Origin: Paradevosia sp036499825
GTDB taxonomy: Bacteria > Pseudomonadota > Alphaproteobacteria > Rhizobiales > Devosiaceae
Assembly: GCA_036499825.1 (NCBI GenBank)
Contig: DASYCZ010000037.1
Coordinates: 124,001-188,000, forward strand
Reading direction: 5' to 3'
Length of the DNA: 64,000 bases
The position numbers and the translations under genes were made by a program. Numbering within the stretch: position 1 is the first letter of the stretch; every line of letters begins with the position of its first letter. Below are positions 1 to 8,402 of this stretch, piece after piece. Under the pieces are notes generated by a model, which was not told the origin of the DNA, searched no databases, and saw nothing but the letters and a program-made list of their open reading frames with translations.

Positions 1-1
1 C

Positions 2-361
2 TCTGTCGCCGAGCTTGCAGGCCACGATTGCATCGTGGGGCGCCGGCAGGGACACCGCAGCGCCTGGCTGCTGAAGCAACCTGACGGCTCCCTGGCGTGG
101 CATGCGGTTTCCGTCAAACATGAAATCCAGGATTTCGAGACGATATTGCGGGCAGTCCGGGCCGGCCAAGGCCTGGCGCAGCTGCCCTCATGGCTGGCTC
201 AGGAGGACATACGCGACGGAAAACTGCTGACTGTCCTCGACGGGATATCCGGCGGCGAAGTGCCGATCAACATCCTGTGGCCGCGCCTGGATACCTTGCC
301 GGCCAAGCTCAGAGTTGTGGTGGATGGGCTGGTTCGCGGGCTGTCTCAGACCCGGTTCTAA
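2..361 (+). CDS. LysR-type regulator, C-terminal part (5' end outside window)
   Basis: The reading frame is open from base 2 and gives about 119 residues ending at TAA 359-361. The visible part matches the second half of a LysR effector-binding domain: a disordered loop, then AVRAGQGLAQLPSWLAQEDI, the usual helix and strand that end in a hydrophobic, Pro-containing segment (NILWPRL), then a C-terminal helix. LysR proteins act as tetramers in the cytoplasm and control a nearby or divergent gene. The DNA-binding half lies outside the window, so the target cannot be named. Its stop overlaps the stop of the convergent DUF302 gene by three bases. Family call is fairly safe; function is unknown. 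Confidence 0.75.
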   Translation, partial: SVAELAGHDCIVGRRQGHRSAWLLKQPDGSLAWHAVSVKHEIQDFETILRAVRAGQGLAQLPSWLAQEDIRDGKLLTVLDGISGGEVPINILWPRLDTLPAKLRVVVDGLVRGLSQTRF

Positions 362-744
362 TCTCCGCGCGCTGCGTCGGCGATCAGTCGCTGGGCTGGC
401 TCAAGACGTGCAGCCATCTCGGTGCCAACCCCTGCCCCACGCAAGGTTTCCGCGATAGCGCGGTAGACGACATAAACCGCCCCGGCGGCATCCGCTCGGA
501 TCAGGACGCGGAGCGGCAGCTCAAGCGCAGCGTTCGGCGCCGCCAGCATCACCGGCGTGCCGCCCCGCGCGTTACCATAGATCAGCACAATGGTGGGAGG
601 CATCTCCAAGCCCGCCGCCTTAGCGGCCGCGGCATGGTCGATCCGGGCGAAGATCGTCAGCCCCGCCTTTTCGATAGCCTCAGCAATCCGCCTGACGGTC
701 GGATCGAAGGCATTGGCCGAAATCAACTCCACCACATCGGTCAT
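358..744 (-). CDS. DUF302 domain protein
   Basis: 128 residues. The body (about residues 15-120) has the DUF302 pattern: an N-terminal helix that starts a cross-strand (EAIEKAGLTIFARIDHAAAA), the signature PPTIVLIYGNARGGTPVM with the Asn/Gly turn, then APNAALELPLRVLI and a C-terminal region reading VYVVYRAIAETLRG. No signal peptide or membrane segment is visible, so it is probably cytoplasmic. The biochemical role of DUF302 is not established; the fold is a small alpha/beta domain often next to redox or metal genes. The gene is convergent with the LysR fragment. Start ATG at 744 is the only good start. Confidence 0.8.
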   Translation of the reverse strand: MTDVVELISANAFDPTVRRIAEAIEKAGLTIFARIDHAAAAKAAGLEMPPTIVLIYGNARGGTPVMLAAPNAALELPLRVLIRADAAGAVYVVYRAIAETLRGAGVGTEMAARLEPAQRLIADAARGD

Positions 745-776
745 TGAGCGAAATCCTGACTATGACGCGTCGCGCG

Positions 777-791
777 TCATTCCCATTCGAT
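777..791 (-). other. guaA 3'-end-like sequence, candidate attachment site (left)
   Basis: Read on the minus strand, the 15 bases are ATCGAATGGGAATGA, which translate as Ile-Glu-Trp-Glu-stop, the C-terminus typical of GMP synthase GuaA. No guaA open reading frame continues from it. The 3' end of guaA is a known integration site for genomic islands, so a short orphan copy is what an att site left by stacked islands would look like. A similar copy lies at 11161-11175 in the same orientation. The rest of the 204-base gap 745-948 holds no gene I can support. Confidence 0.5.
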
Positions 792-948
792 TGTTCGCAC
801 AACCCCTAACATGTTAAAACGGCCCATCTAGAAACTTCATCTTCCAAGATTGCGACAGCGGCGGACATTTTGGACCCAAAGGGAACTCTCGCTGTTGCTG
901 GCATGATCCCGGCATCTTCCGTCTTCGTCGACCCGCCCGGGAGCCGCC

Positions 949-1788
949 ATGGCCGATGACTGGTCTGATGAGCAGAACGATGCGATCGCGGCGGATTATT
1001 TCGCGATGCTCGCGCGCGACATCGCCGGGCAGCCTTACAGCAAGGCCGAACATAATCGCCTGCTGCAGGGGGTGATCGATCGGCCCCGCGGCTCGATCGA
1101 ATATAAACATCAGAACATCAGCGCCGTGCTCAAGGGGCTCGGTGAGGACTGGATCCCGGGTTACAAACCTGCTTTCAATTTCCAGGCTTCGCTGGTCGAT
1201 GCGGTGGTGCGCTGGCTCCAGCGTCATCCGGATTGGCTCGCACCAACCGCGCGGATGGCGATGGGTCCGACACCGTCAGCGCTTCGGGAGGAAGCGATAC
1301 TGTGGATCGGCCCGCCCCCGACGCACAGCAATGCGCCGCCGCCCGACGAACTTGAGCAGATGGCCGCCATCGCCCGAAAGTACGACGTGGCGGCGCGCGA
1401 TGCCCGCAATCGGGCTTTGGGCCACGCCGGCGAGGAGCGGGTCCTCGCTCATGAGCGAGCCTGCCTGCTCGCCGCCGGCCGAACCGATCTCGCCGAGCGC
1501 ATCCGCTGGGTGTCGCATGTCGACGGCGATGGCGCCGGCTATGACATCCTGAGCTTCGAGCCCGATGGCGGCGATCGGCTGATCGAGGTGAAAACGACCA
1601 ATGGCTGGGAGCGCACGCCGTTTCATATCACGCGAAATGAGCTCGCCGTTGCCGAGGAACGGCGTAGAGATTGGCGACTGGTCCGGTTGTGGAATTTTGC
1701 GCGGGAGCCAAGGGCGTTCGAACTGCGTCCGCCGCTGGAGGCGCATGTGTCGCTGATGGCGACCAGCTACCAAGCGAACTTCTTATAG
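949..1788 (+). CDS. DUF3883 (NO VEIN C-terminal-like) nuclease-fold protein
   Basis: 279 residues. Residues about 1-95 form a helical N-terminal domain of the kind that often precedes DUF3883 (DDWSDEQNDAIAADYFAML, then a segment ending QASLVDAVVRWLQRHPDW). Residues about 155-265 are the DUF3883 domain: an acidic start (GHAGEERVLAHERACL), then GAGYDILSFEPDGG and RLIEVKTT. The Asp of YDI and the Glu and Lys of EVKTT fit the D...ExK core of a PD-(D/E)XK-type nuclease fold. Such proteins occur singly and in restriction or defence islands; whether this one cuts DNA is not shown. It is convergent with the STAND gene, 75 bases apart, inside the block bounded by the two guaA-like sites. ATG 949 follows GGGAG. 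Confidence 0.7.
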   Translation: MADDWSDEQNDAIAADYFAMLARDIAGQPYSKAEHNRLLQGVIDRPRGSIEYKHQNISAVLKGLGEDWIPGYKPAFNFQASLVDAVVRWLQRHPDWLAPTARMAMGPTPSALREEAILWIGPPPTHSNAPPPDELEQMAAIARKYDVAARDARNRALGHAGEERVLAHERACLLAAGRTDLAERIRWVSHVDGDGAGYDILSFEPDGGDRLIEVKTTNGWERTPFHITRNELAVAEERRRDWRLVRLWNFAREPRAFELRPPLEAHVSLMATSYQANFL

Positions 1789-1863
1789 TGGGCCGGAAGC
1801 GGCCTGTCCGCTTTCCCGCCTTACACTAAACGAGTAAAAGTGTATTGGCTGCCAGCTAAACCG

Positions 1864-4800
1864 CTATGCGGCTTCGAGCTTTTGCATTTCCATAAGGCCT
1901 CGTTCAACCAAGCGATCGATCAGATCAAGCGATCTGGTTCGTCGCTGGGGATGCTCAATATTTGATGCGTATATCTTAAGGACCAACGCACTGACCTCGT
2001 GTAACTCGTAGGCTCGCGGATCGCGGTCTCCTTCAGTGCGTGCTTTGAGCGTGTCTTCGAGCAGCTTAAGAACGAGTTCGTCGAGCCCAGGCGGAGCATG
2101 TTCGAGCCGATGCAAAAAGTAAGTTCGGTCGGCCTCGAAGTATCGGGATGCGACATAGGCTTCAAAAAGCCCAGCATGTGCGGCGATGTCCGAGGTCTTC
2201 ATCCGGCGGAAACAATCGCTCGCTTCGTGCCGGACGATCTTGGCCTCATCGTCGAACAGCCGGATCAGCCAGTCGGTGCAGGTCGTGCCGAAGCGCGCGG
2301 ATTCGAAATTTGCGGCGGCGACCGCCGCGGCCGCCGAGCGGTATTCGGCATCGGTACCGATCAGATTTTCGGCAAGCGAGAGCCACGCCGGATCATCGAG
2401 GCATCGCTGGAAAACGGCCAGTGCGGCAAATCCGCGTGCAAGCGGATCGTCATTGATCAGATAGAGATTGATAAGTTGCGCGAAGCCATCGAGGTCGAGA
2501 TCGGCGATCCAGCCGACGATCTGCTGGCCGTTGTTGGTGTAAAACGCTTCAGGGCAGACGCGCGCGGTGCGCAGCACCCAGTCGACGCCTTGCTTGCCTT
2601 CATGCTTGAGAGCGCTCATCAGCAGGCCGCCGAGCGCTGATTGGACATGCGCGGCAGCCGGCGCGCCGATGATCGAGTCGATCGCAGATCGATAATTCTC
2701 GAAAGTCTCTTTCGAGCCCCAGCACATGCTGCCTAGCATCTCGAGCGCCGAACCGCGCGCCGAGTTGATCGCTTTTCCGTTGAAGTCACCGCCGAGTGTG
2801 AAGGCACGCTTCCAGTCAGGCTCCTTGTCGCGCTCGCCGTGCTTGATGTCACCGATGCCCGTGCTGTCATCGTCGCCGGTGACAACCGCCAGCAGCAATG
2901 CTTCAGCACGCGGACCGAGCGGCCCCACGCACGCCCGGATCATCCAGATCAGCGAACGGTCGTCCGGTCTTGCCGCCGGGTTCGTATCTGCGGTCTCCAG
3001 AACCCGCTCAATGATGTCGGTATCAGGCTTGGCCTCGGCGATACCAGCAGTGATTCCCCAAGCAAAATCCTGATGCGTTCCGTTAGGGAAGCGCGCGAGC
3101 AGTTTGAGAAAACGCTCGGGCGCCTCTTTGGCGCGCTCCTTCAGCTCGCGCGATAATTCCATTGCGCCGCCGCGCAATCCGTCCTCACCCCAGGATCGTT
3201 GTTCGCGAGGGACACTGAACTTGGCGATCGCGCCTAGCCATGTTGCGTCGTTCATGAACTTAGTGCGCTCACCATCGATCGGCGAGCGGACCATCCCGCC
3301 GCGAATACCGTCGGGTTGTTCAGGTTTTTGGCCTTTGAACTTGCGATTGAGCTCGGCGAGCCTCTTCACAGCGCGCGGCGATAGCTGCTCCGCCCCGATC
3401 TGCAGCAGCACTGACCATTGGCGCTTTCCTGAATCATTGAGGCAATAGGTTGCGTAGTCCTTGGTTTTTGGGGGCGACCGAGGCCCGCCTGACTCGCTCG
3501 CTTCCCGTGCAAGCGCGCGCCTGGCGTATTCGATTTCAGGTTGGAGGGTTAGGATTGCGGCTTCCGCGCAATCACGTTCCCTTTCCGTCAGCCAAGGCAT
3601 TGCTGCGGCGATCGCTCGGCCAGCCGAGTGCGCGTCAGCACTGTACCAACCCGCCTTGAACAGTCCGGGATTGCCGAGCTGCTCGACCAGCAGGTCGCGC
3701 AGCGCTTCAGGGTTGGCTGCGACAGTCTCAAGCAGCAAGTGCAGGCTGGTGATATAGGTCTCGGGTTCCATCGAACGAAGCAACCGCATCGCCGTTCGTG
3801 GGGCGGCACGCGCGGCCTCCGCAAGCGCTGCCCGAACGACGTCGAGTAGATCGGCAGAGCGCACATCGGTTCGGTCCCAACGCCGCCAATGCCAGATGCT
3901 ATCATTGGCGGGCAGATCCTCGCCTTGAACCGAGCGTCCCATCGCCAAGCGCATGAAGGGCAGGAGATTTTCGAGGAACGCTAGCGGTTCAGCCTTGGCG
4001 AGTTCGCTCAGCCAATGCATTGACGTTCCGCCATCCTCGTAGCGATGCTTGAACGGATGACCCTCGGAATTGAGGCGAAACCAGCGCCTCAATTGCGCGC
4101 CAAAAATCCGCGCGGCCTCCTGTGGAGCGACCTTTATCCAAGATCCGTAATAATCGTCCCAGTCGTTGCCGCCACTTTCCCAGTCCTCAGGCGCCGCGCG
4201 ATCAAGCGCGGCGATCAGACTATCGGCAAGCGGTTGTGCATCGGCTTTGGGATCGATGAAACGCAGGGTTGCGAAAACATCGCGCAGACGATCGGGGCGA
4301 CGTTCGAGAAAGTTGTTTATCAGCTTCGAGACCTCATCCGGCGCCAATGGCGCGACCGAGCGCAGGAATCCCAGCGCCCAGTTGAGATCGTCCGCTTCGC
4401 TTGCAAGCCAGCCATCGAGTACGCTTTGGGCGTGCAGCAGATCGAACCAAGGCCTGCGCTCAAAAATCACATTGCCGGCCTTAACCGGCAGCCCATCGCA
4501 CTCGGCATAGCGAGCGACCAACTCCCATTCGGCGAGCGTCGGGTCAGGGATTGTCGCCAGCCAGCGCACGATCGTCTCTCGAATATGCGGACGCACGCGC
4601 GCGTCGCTCAGGATCGTACCTAGATCGGCAAGATAGCGCGCCCGCTCGAGCTCGCGCTCGAAGGCCAGGATCTGGCGCGTCTGGGTGCGGCGGAATAGAG
4701 TCTGCTCGCTTTCTAGCAGAAAGTCGATCAGCGGCTTACGCTCCTGCACGAAGGCGCGCGCATGGAGATAGTCGAACAAAGATTCATGAATAAATCCGAC

Positions 4801-6405
4801 CCGCTGGCCGAGAACGACGATCAGTCCTGTGCGCTGGAGGATATCGATCGCACTCGCATAGGCATCAAGCGTGGCCACGGGAGCTATGAGTTCCTGCCGG
4901 TCGCTCATCGCAGCAGCGAGTGCGGTCAAGGGCGCATAGACGCTCCAGCCGGGCCGGAAGTCGCGCTGGATTTCCTGATCGCGAGCCAAGAGCAAACGGC
5001 CATAGAGCTCGGAGAGATGCTCAACGCGGCGCAGATCACTGATTCCGCTTTGCGCGAGCGCTGCGGCTAGCGTTAGGCCGATCGGCAGCGCAAGCAGAGC
5101 CATCAGTCGCGCATTGTTTGCATCGTGCAGGATGCCAAGCCGGACGAGTACCGGATCGATCTCGGCGCGTTCGAACGGCCCGATATCCACTCGCACATTG
5201 CCCTTGGCTTTGGCGATCTCGCGATATGCGTGGTCGTTTTCGAGGTCGAAGCTGCGGCACGCAAAAATCAACTGCACTCGCGGATAGAGCGCAGCCTTGC
5301 GAACCAGCTCGAGGACGACGCGGCGTAGCTCGGCGATTCGTCCCGAGACTTCGCTGACCGCGTCGGCCTGATCGACGATCAGCACCGCGCGCTTGTTGGC
5401 GGCGAGCTGTTCGAGGATCACCACCGGATTGTCGGCGGTGCCGACGGTCTGCGCGCCTAGCTCGTCAAGCGTCGCGACGGCGCCAGCCTGGTCGACTCGG
5501 AATGCGAGATGCAGCGTGCCATCGCCGCGCAACCGATCGATCACGTCGGCAATGATCGCCGACTTGCCGATGCCCGCGGTGCCCGCGACCAGCACGACGC
5601 CCGCGCCCGCCTGCAGCCCGCCAAGCACGTCGCGCACGGCGGTGCGCTCGATCCGGTAAAGGCCGGCGCCGAGCGGCGGATAAGAGCCGATATAGCTTGA
5701 GGTCGCGTCGCGGATACGTCCCGGTAGTGCACGATCGAGCTCATATTGCTTGGTCTCGATCCCCACCCCGCGGACGAAGGCGATGACGTCGTCATAGCCG
5801 AGCGGCCGGTTGAAGTTGCGCTCCTCCTCCAGCCAGGTGCGGAACTGGGCCGCTATGGTATCGGGATCGCCCTTGAACCAATAGGTGAGGCGCGCCCGCA
5901 GGATGTCGGCGAGGTCGGGCTCGGACAACGTGCGGAATTCGGTCTGCCCGAGGAAGCGGAACGCATTAGCGGCCTCAACCCCTAGCCGCTCCTTCAACAG
6001 GCACCAATGCTGGGTTTCCGCTTTCGACAGGCTCGCCTCGAATGCCTCGATGCTGTGCGTTGCGGGGAGCTTGTCTTGTAGCAACTTCAACTGCGGTGAG
6101 GGATCGCTCGATACAAACAGGCAACGTGCTCCGTCAGTACCGGTTTTGGCGTGAAATGCCGCCAGCACGCCCGCGGCATCGAGGCTGGCGATCGACCATA
6201 TTCCGGAAGCGGTCTGGCGTTTGCACTGATGCCATTCCGAACCGCTCGCCCGAGTGATCGAGAATTCAAACCCCTGCTCTTCGTCGCCGAGCGCCTCGAT
6301 CGTGATCGCTTGGATCGTACCGTCCAAAAGTCCGAGCAACTGGTGTGTCAGCCAGCGCGCTTCGAAGCGGTTGCCAACCTTATCGGCAATTCCACCTTTA
6401 TGCAC
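1864..6405 (-). CDS. STAND/NACHT-like NTPase with nuclease-like N-terminus (Avs-like architecture)
   Basis: 1513 residues, GTG start at 6405. Residues 1-200 contain GNRFEARWLTHQLL, an acidic strand and WHQCKRQ (QxK at 60-62), resembling the Cap4/PD-(D/E)XK effector domains that head many STAND defence proteins. A P-loop NTPase follows: Walker A GTAGIGKS at 275-282, Walker B VLIVDQAD around 341-348, sensor-like IFACRS near 390, then a winged-helix-like FIHESLFDYLHARAFV near 560. The remaining 900 residues are helical and repeat-like, as in sensor regions. This effector-NTPase-sensor order is that of Avs-type antiviral proteins, which sense phage proteins and then degrade DNA. It lies 62 bases downstream of the Gabija-like pair, same strand, probably co-transcribed. 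I cannot place it in a named Avs subtype. Confidence 0.7.
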   Translation of the reverse strand: MHKGGIADKVGNRFEARWLTHQLLGLLDGTIQAITIEALGDEEQGFEFSITRASGSEWHQCKRQTASGIWSIASLDAAGVLAAFHAKTGTDGARCLFVSSDPSPQLKLLQDKLPATHSIEAFEASLSKAETQHWCLLKERLGVEAANAFRFLGQTEFRTLSEPDLADILRARLTYWFKGDPDTIAAQFRTWLEEERNFNRPLGYDDVIAFVRGVGIETKQYELDRALPGRIRDATSSYIGSYPPLGAGLYRIERTAVRDVLGGLQAGAGVVLVAGTAGIGKSAIIADVIDRLRGDGTLHLAFRVDQAGAVATLDELGAQTVGTADNPVVILEQLAANKRAVLIVDQADAVSEVSGRIAELRRVVLELVRKAALYPRVQLIFACRSFDLENDHAYREIAKAKGNVRVDIGPFERAEIDPVLVRLGILHDANNARLMALLALPIGLTLAAALAQSGISDLRRVEHLSELYGRLLLARDQEIQRDFRPGWSVYAPLTALAAAMSDRQELIAPVATLDAYASAIDILQRTGLIVVLGQRVGFIHESLFDYLHARAFVQERKPLIDFLLESEQTLFRRTQTRQILAFERELERARYLADLGTILSDARVRPHIRETIVRWLATIPDPTLAEWELVARYAECDGLPVKAGNVIFERRPWFDLLHAQSVLDGWLASEADDLNWALGFLRSVAPLAPDEVSKLINNFLERRPDRLRDVFATLRFIDPKADAQPLADSLIAALDRAAPEDWESGGNDWDDYYGSWIKVAPQEAARIFGAQLRRWFRLNSEGHPFKHRYEDGGTSMHWLSELAKAEPLAFLENLLPFMRLAMGRSVQGEDLPANDSIWHWRRWDRTDVRSADLLDVVRAALAEAARAAPRTAMRLLRSMEPETYITSLHLLLETVAANPEALRDLLVEQLGNPGLFKAGWYSADAHSAGRAIAAAMPWLTERERDCAEAAILTLQPEIEYARRALAREASESGGPRSPPKTKDYATYCLNDSGKRQWSVLLQIGAEQLSPRAVKRLAELNRKFKGQKPEQPDGIRGGMVRSPIDGERTKFMNDATWLGAIAKFSVPREQRSWGEDGLRGGAMELSRELKERAKEAPERFLKLLARFPNGTHQDFAWGITAGIAEAKPDTDIIERVLETADTNPAARPDDRSLIWMIRACVGPLGPRAEALLLAVVTGDDDSTGIGDIKHGERDKEPDWKRAFTLGGDFNGKAINSARGSALEMLGSMCWGSKETFENYRSAIDSIIGAPAAAHVQSALGGLLMSALKHEGKQGVDWVLRTARVCPEAFYTNNGQQIVGWIADLDLDGFAQLINLYLINDDPLARGFAALAVFQRCLDDPAWLSLAENLIGTDAEYRSAAAAVAAANFESARFGTTCTDWLIRLFDDEAKIVRHEASDCFRRMKTSDIAAHAGLFEAYVASRYFEADRTYFLHRLEHAPPGLDELVLKLLEDTLKARTEGDRDPRAYELHEVSALVLKIYASNIEHPQRRTRSLDLIDRLVERGLMEMQKLEAA

Positions 6406-6467
6406 TCACCGGTCCCCGAACTTATGCGGCCTCGACATATGGCGCGAACATAGAGCGAACATAGTAA

Positions 6468-8402
6468 TTAGGCGAGAGCATTCTGGGCTAAGATGTCTGC
6501 TTCCGGAAAAAGCCCAAGGCCGCGAACATGCGCTATCGCAGCAGCAGGGTCAGGTACGAATAAAACGACCGCCAAATCCTGTCGAGCGCGCGTGCAACAA
6601 ACGTAAAAAAGCCGTCTTGTGCGCTCGACGCCGGTTTCGCCCCCTTCCTCCAAGTTTTTTTTGTCGCGGGCCGAAAGCTCCTTCAGTCCCAAATATTTTT
6701 CATAAGAAAATTGAAAGTGGGTTCCCTCATCGTCGTCGAGAACAACGAGCACGCGATCAAATTCCGCGCCTTTCACGCCTTGCTGCGTAGAGAAAGGCGA
6801 CTCTTCGTTGACGTAAGCCTGGTAGGGTCGGAGCTGATTGGCCGGGCAGGCGAGAAACGCAGCCATGGCGTTGATCTCGTTGGAGGGGTCTTCCTCTCCC
6901 TCCCCTTCGTCGTCTTCGGGCCGATCCTCGTCGGCCGCGTCGGCTTCCATGTCTTCGAGGTAGGCGGCGAGCCTTGGATCAAAAACGAGAAGCCGATGTT
7001 GTTTGGCAAGCGCCAACACGTCGCGAATGGTCGCCTGCGACCGCGGCCCCATCAATTCCCCTAGCTGATTGCTCACCTCGCGGAGTTGATTGAGTCGCTG
7101 GGCGACATTCACCCCTTTCAGGTTGTCCTTTGCCAGCAGCGGCGAGTGAATCCGAAGCAACCGCATTGCATCGAAGTCCCGACCATCGCGGACGGCTTCC
7201 GCAATCGGGAGAATGAACGAAACCAAAGGACGCAACGGCCAGGCCGTCGCATCCAGAAAGCCATTCTTGAAAGTCTCCGGCGCCTTGTCATTCAACGCCG
7301 CATAAAGGTCCCCAAAGCCCAGCCGCTTGGCTGCCATGCGGTGCACGATCACCAGCATTTTGACTGGATCGTCGTTTGCGGCGGGCTGCCACAGTTCATC
7401 CCCATTCGCATGAGCAATCCAAGCCCGAACTTGCGCCACGCGCTCGTCGCGATGTTCGTCTGTTGGAAGCACGAATAAGCGAGCGGTGCCGATGACCGGC
7501 ACCTCTTGCTCGCCGTCTTTCTGCTTTCGGCCTCCCACCTGAATCAGATCGTCGCCATCGCGGCGGATGGCGTTTGCGAGGTCCAACACCGTGGAGGGCG
7601 ATCGGAAGTTTTCAGGCTTCGGAATTGCTCGCCAATCGTCCGGTTTGGGAATGGTGCCGATGCCGGTGGGATAGATGCGCTGCATGGGATCGCCGAAGAA
7701 GCCCAAGCAGAAGCGCGCCTGTTCCTGCTGCTGAACCGCCATCAGCGCTTCCACAATGATCGGGAAGGTATCTTGGCTCTCGTCCACGAATACGAACGGG
7801 AATTGCTGAGCCACGAGCGTGCGAAACAACGCGCGATGGATCATCAACTGCGACGACATTTTGATAATATCGTCGTGGCCCAGGATACCTTTGGCGTAGT
7901 CGCTACCGGTCCCGTAGGTGAAGCTGCGGACCGTTGTGATGGCTTCACGTTGTTGCTGATAACGCACAATATCGCGGGCGTTTTTGTCCCTCGTTTTCTG
8001 CTGAACGCGCGGCCCGAAGTCGGCGGCTGCTTGCTGCAATTCACCGATCCGCTCCTCGATCCTGTTCGCCACCCAAGCCGCAATGTCCTGCTGAAAACCG
8101 CGCGCGATCGACCATAAGAAACTGTGGATTGTGGAAACGTGGACGAGTGGATTATTTCCTACGTCTGCCCAAATCTCTCCCGCTGCAATCTCGGTGTAAG
8201 TGATGCACGCCACGCGCTGCCTGCGAAGGCGAAGGCGCTCGCCGTGGATCGCGAGTATCGAGGCCAGGCCTTTAATCAGCGAGGTGGTTTTCCCCGAGCC
8301 CGCTCCCGCCACCATGTTGAAGCTGGTCGGCGGCTGCGCTCGAAGACAATCCCGAAGATCCAAATCGGCCTGCGTATCGGGTTGTTGGGCGCGACTACTC
8401 AC
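6468..8402 (-). CDS. UvrD/Rep-family helicase, Gabija GajB-like
   Basis: 644 residues. SF1A helicase motifs: Walker A GAGSGKT at 33-39, motif II FVDESQDTFP near 205, motif III/IV region GFFGDPMQRIYP, motif V QQGVKGAEFDRVLVV, and motif VI RRLFYVCCTRARQDL near the C-terminus. An acidic insert (about 480-505, DEDRPEDDEGEGEEDPS) is unusual. GTG start at 8402 overlaps the 3' end of the OLD-nuclease gene by 8 bases, so the two are translationally coupled. OLD nuclease plus UvrD helicase is the Gabija arrangement, in which the helicase-like partner binds the nuclease complex and senses DNA or nucleotide depletion. It is longer than the original GajB of about 500 residues, so I call it Gabija-like. 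Confidence 0.85.
   Translation of the reverse strand: MSSRAQQPDTQADLDLRDCLRAQPPTSFNMVAGAGSGKTTSLIKGLASILAIHGERLRLRRQRVACITYTEIAAGEIWADVGNNPLVHVSTIHSFLWSIARGFQQDIAAWVANRIEERIGELQQAAADFGPRVQQKTRDKNARDIVRYQQQREAITTVRSFTYGTGSDYAKGILGHDDIIKMSSQLMIHRALFRTLVAQQFPFVFVDESQDTFPIIVEALMAVQQQEQARFCLGFFGDPMQRIYPTGIGTIPKPDDWRAIPKPENFRSPSTVLDLANAIRRDGDDLIQVGGRKQKDGEQEVPVIGTARLFVLPTDEHRDERVAQVRAWIAHANGDELWQPAANDDPVKMLVIVHRMAAKRLGFGDLYAALNDKAPETFKNGFLDATAWPLRPLVSFILPIAEAVRDGRDFDAMRLLRIHSPLLAKDNLKGVNVAQRLNQLREVSNQLGELMGPRSQATIRDVLALAKQHRLLVFDPRLAAYLEDMEADAADEDRPEDDEGEGEEDPSNEINAMAAFLACPANQLRPYQAYVNEESPFSTQQGVKGAEFDRVLVVLDDDEGTHFQFSYEKYLGLKELSARDKKNLEEGGETGVERTRRLFYVCCTRARQDLAVVLFVPDPAAAIAHVRGLGLFPEADILAQNALA

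Noticed and set aside
6441..6461. Direct repeat GCGAACATAG twice in the gap before the STAND gene
   Set aside because: Two 10-base units with one base between could be a binding site, but no regulator or symmetry supports it.
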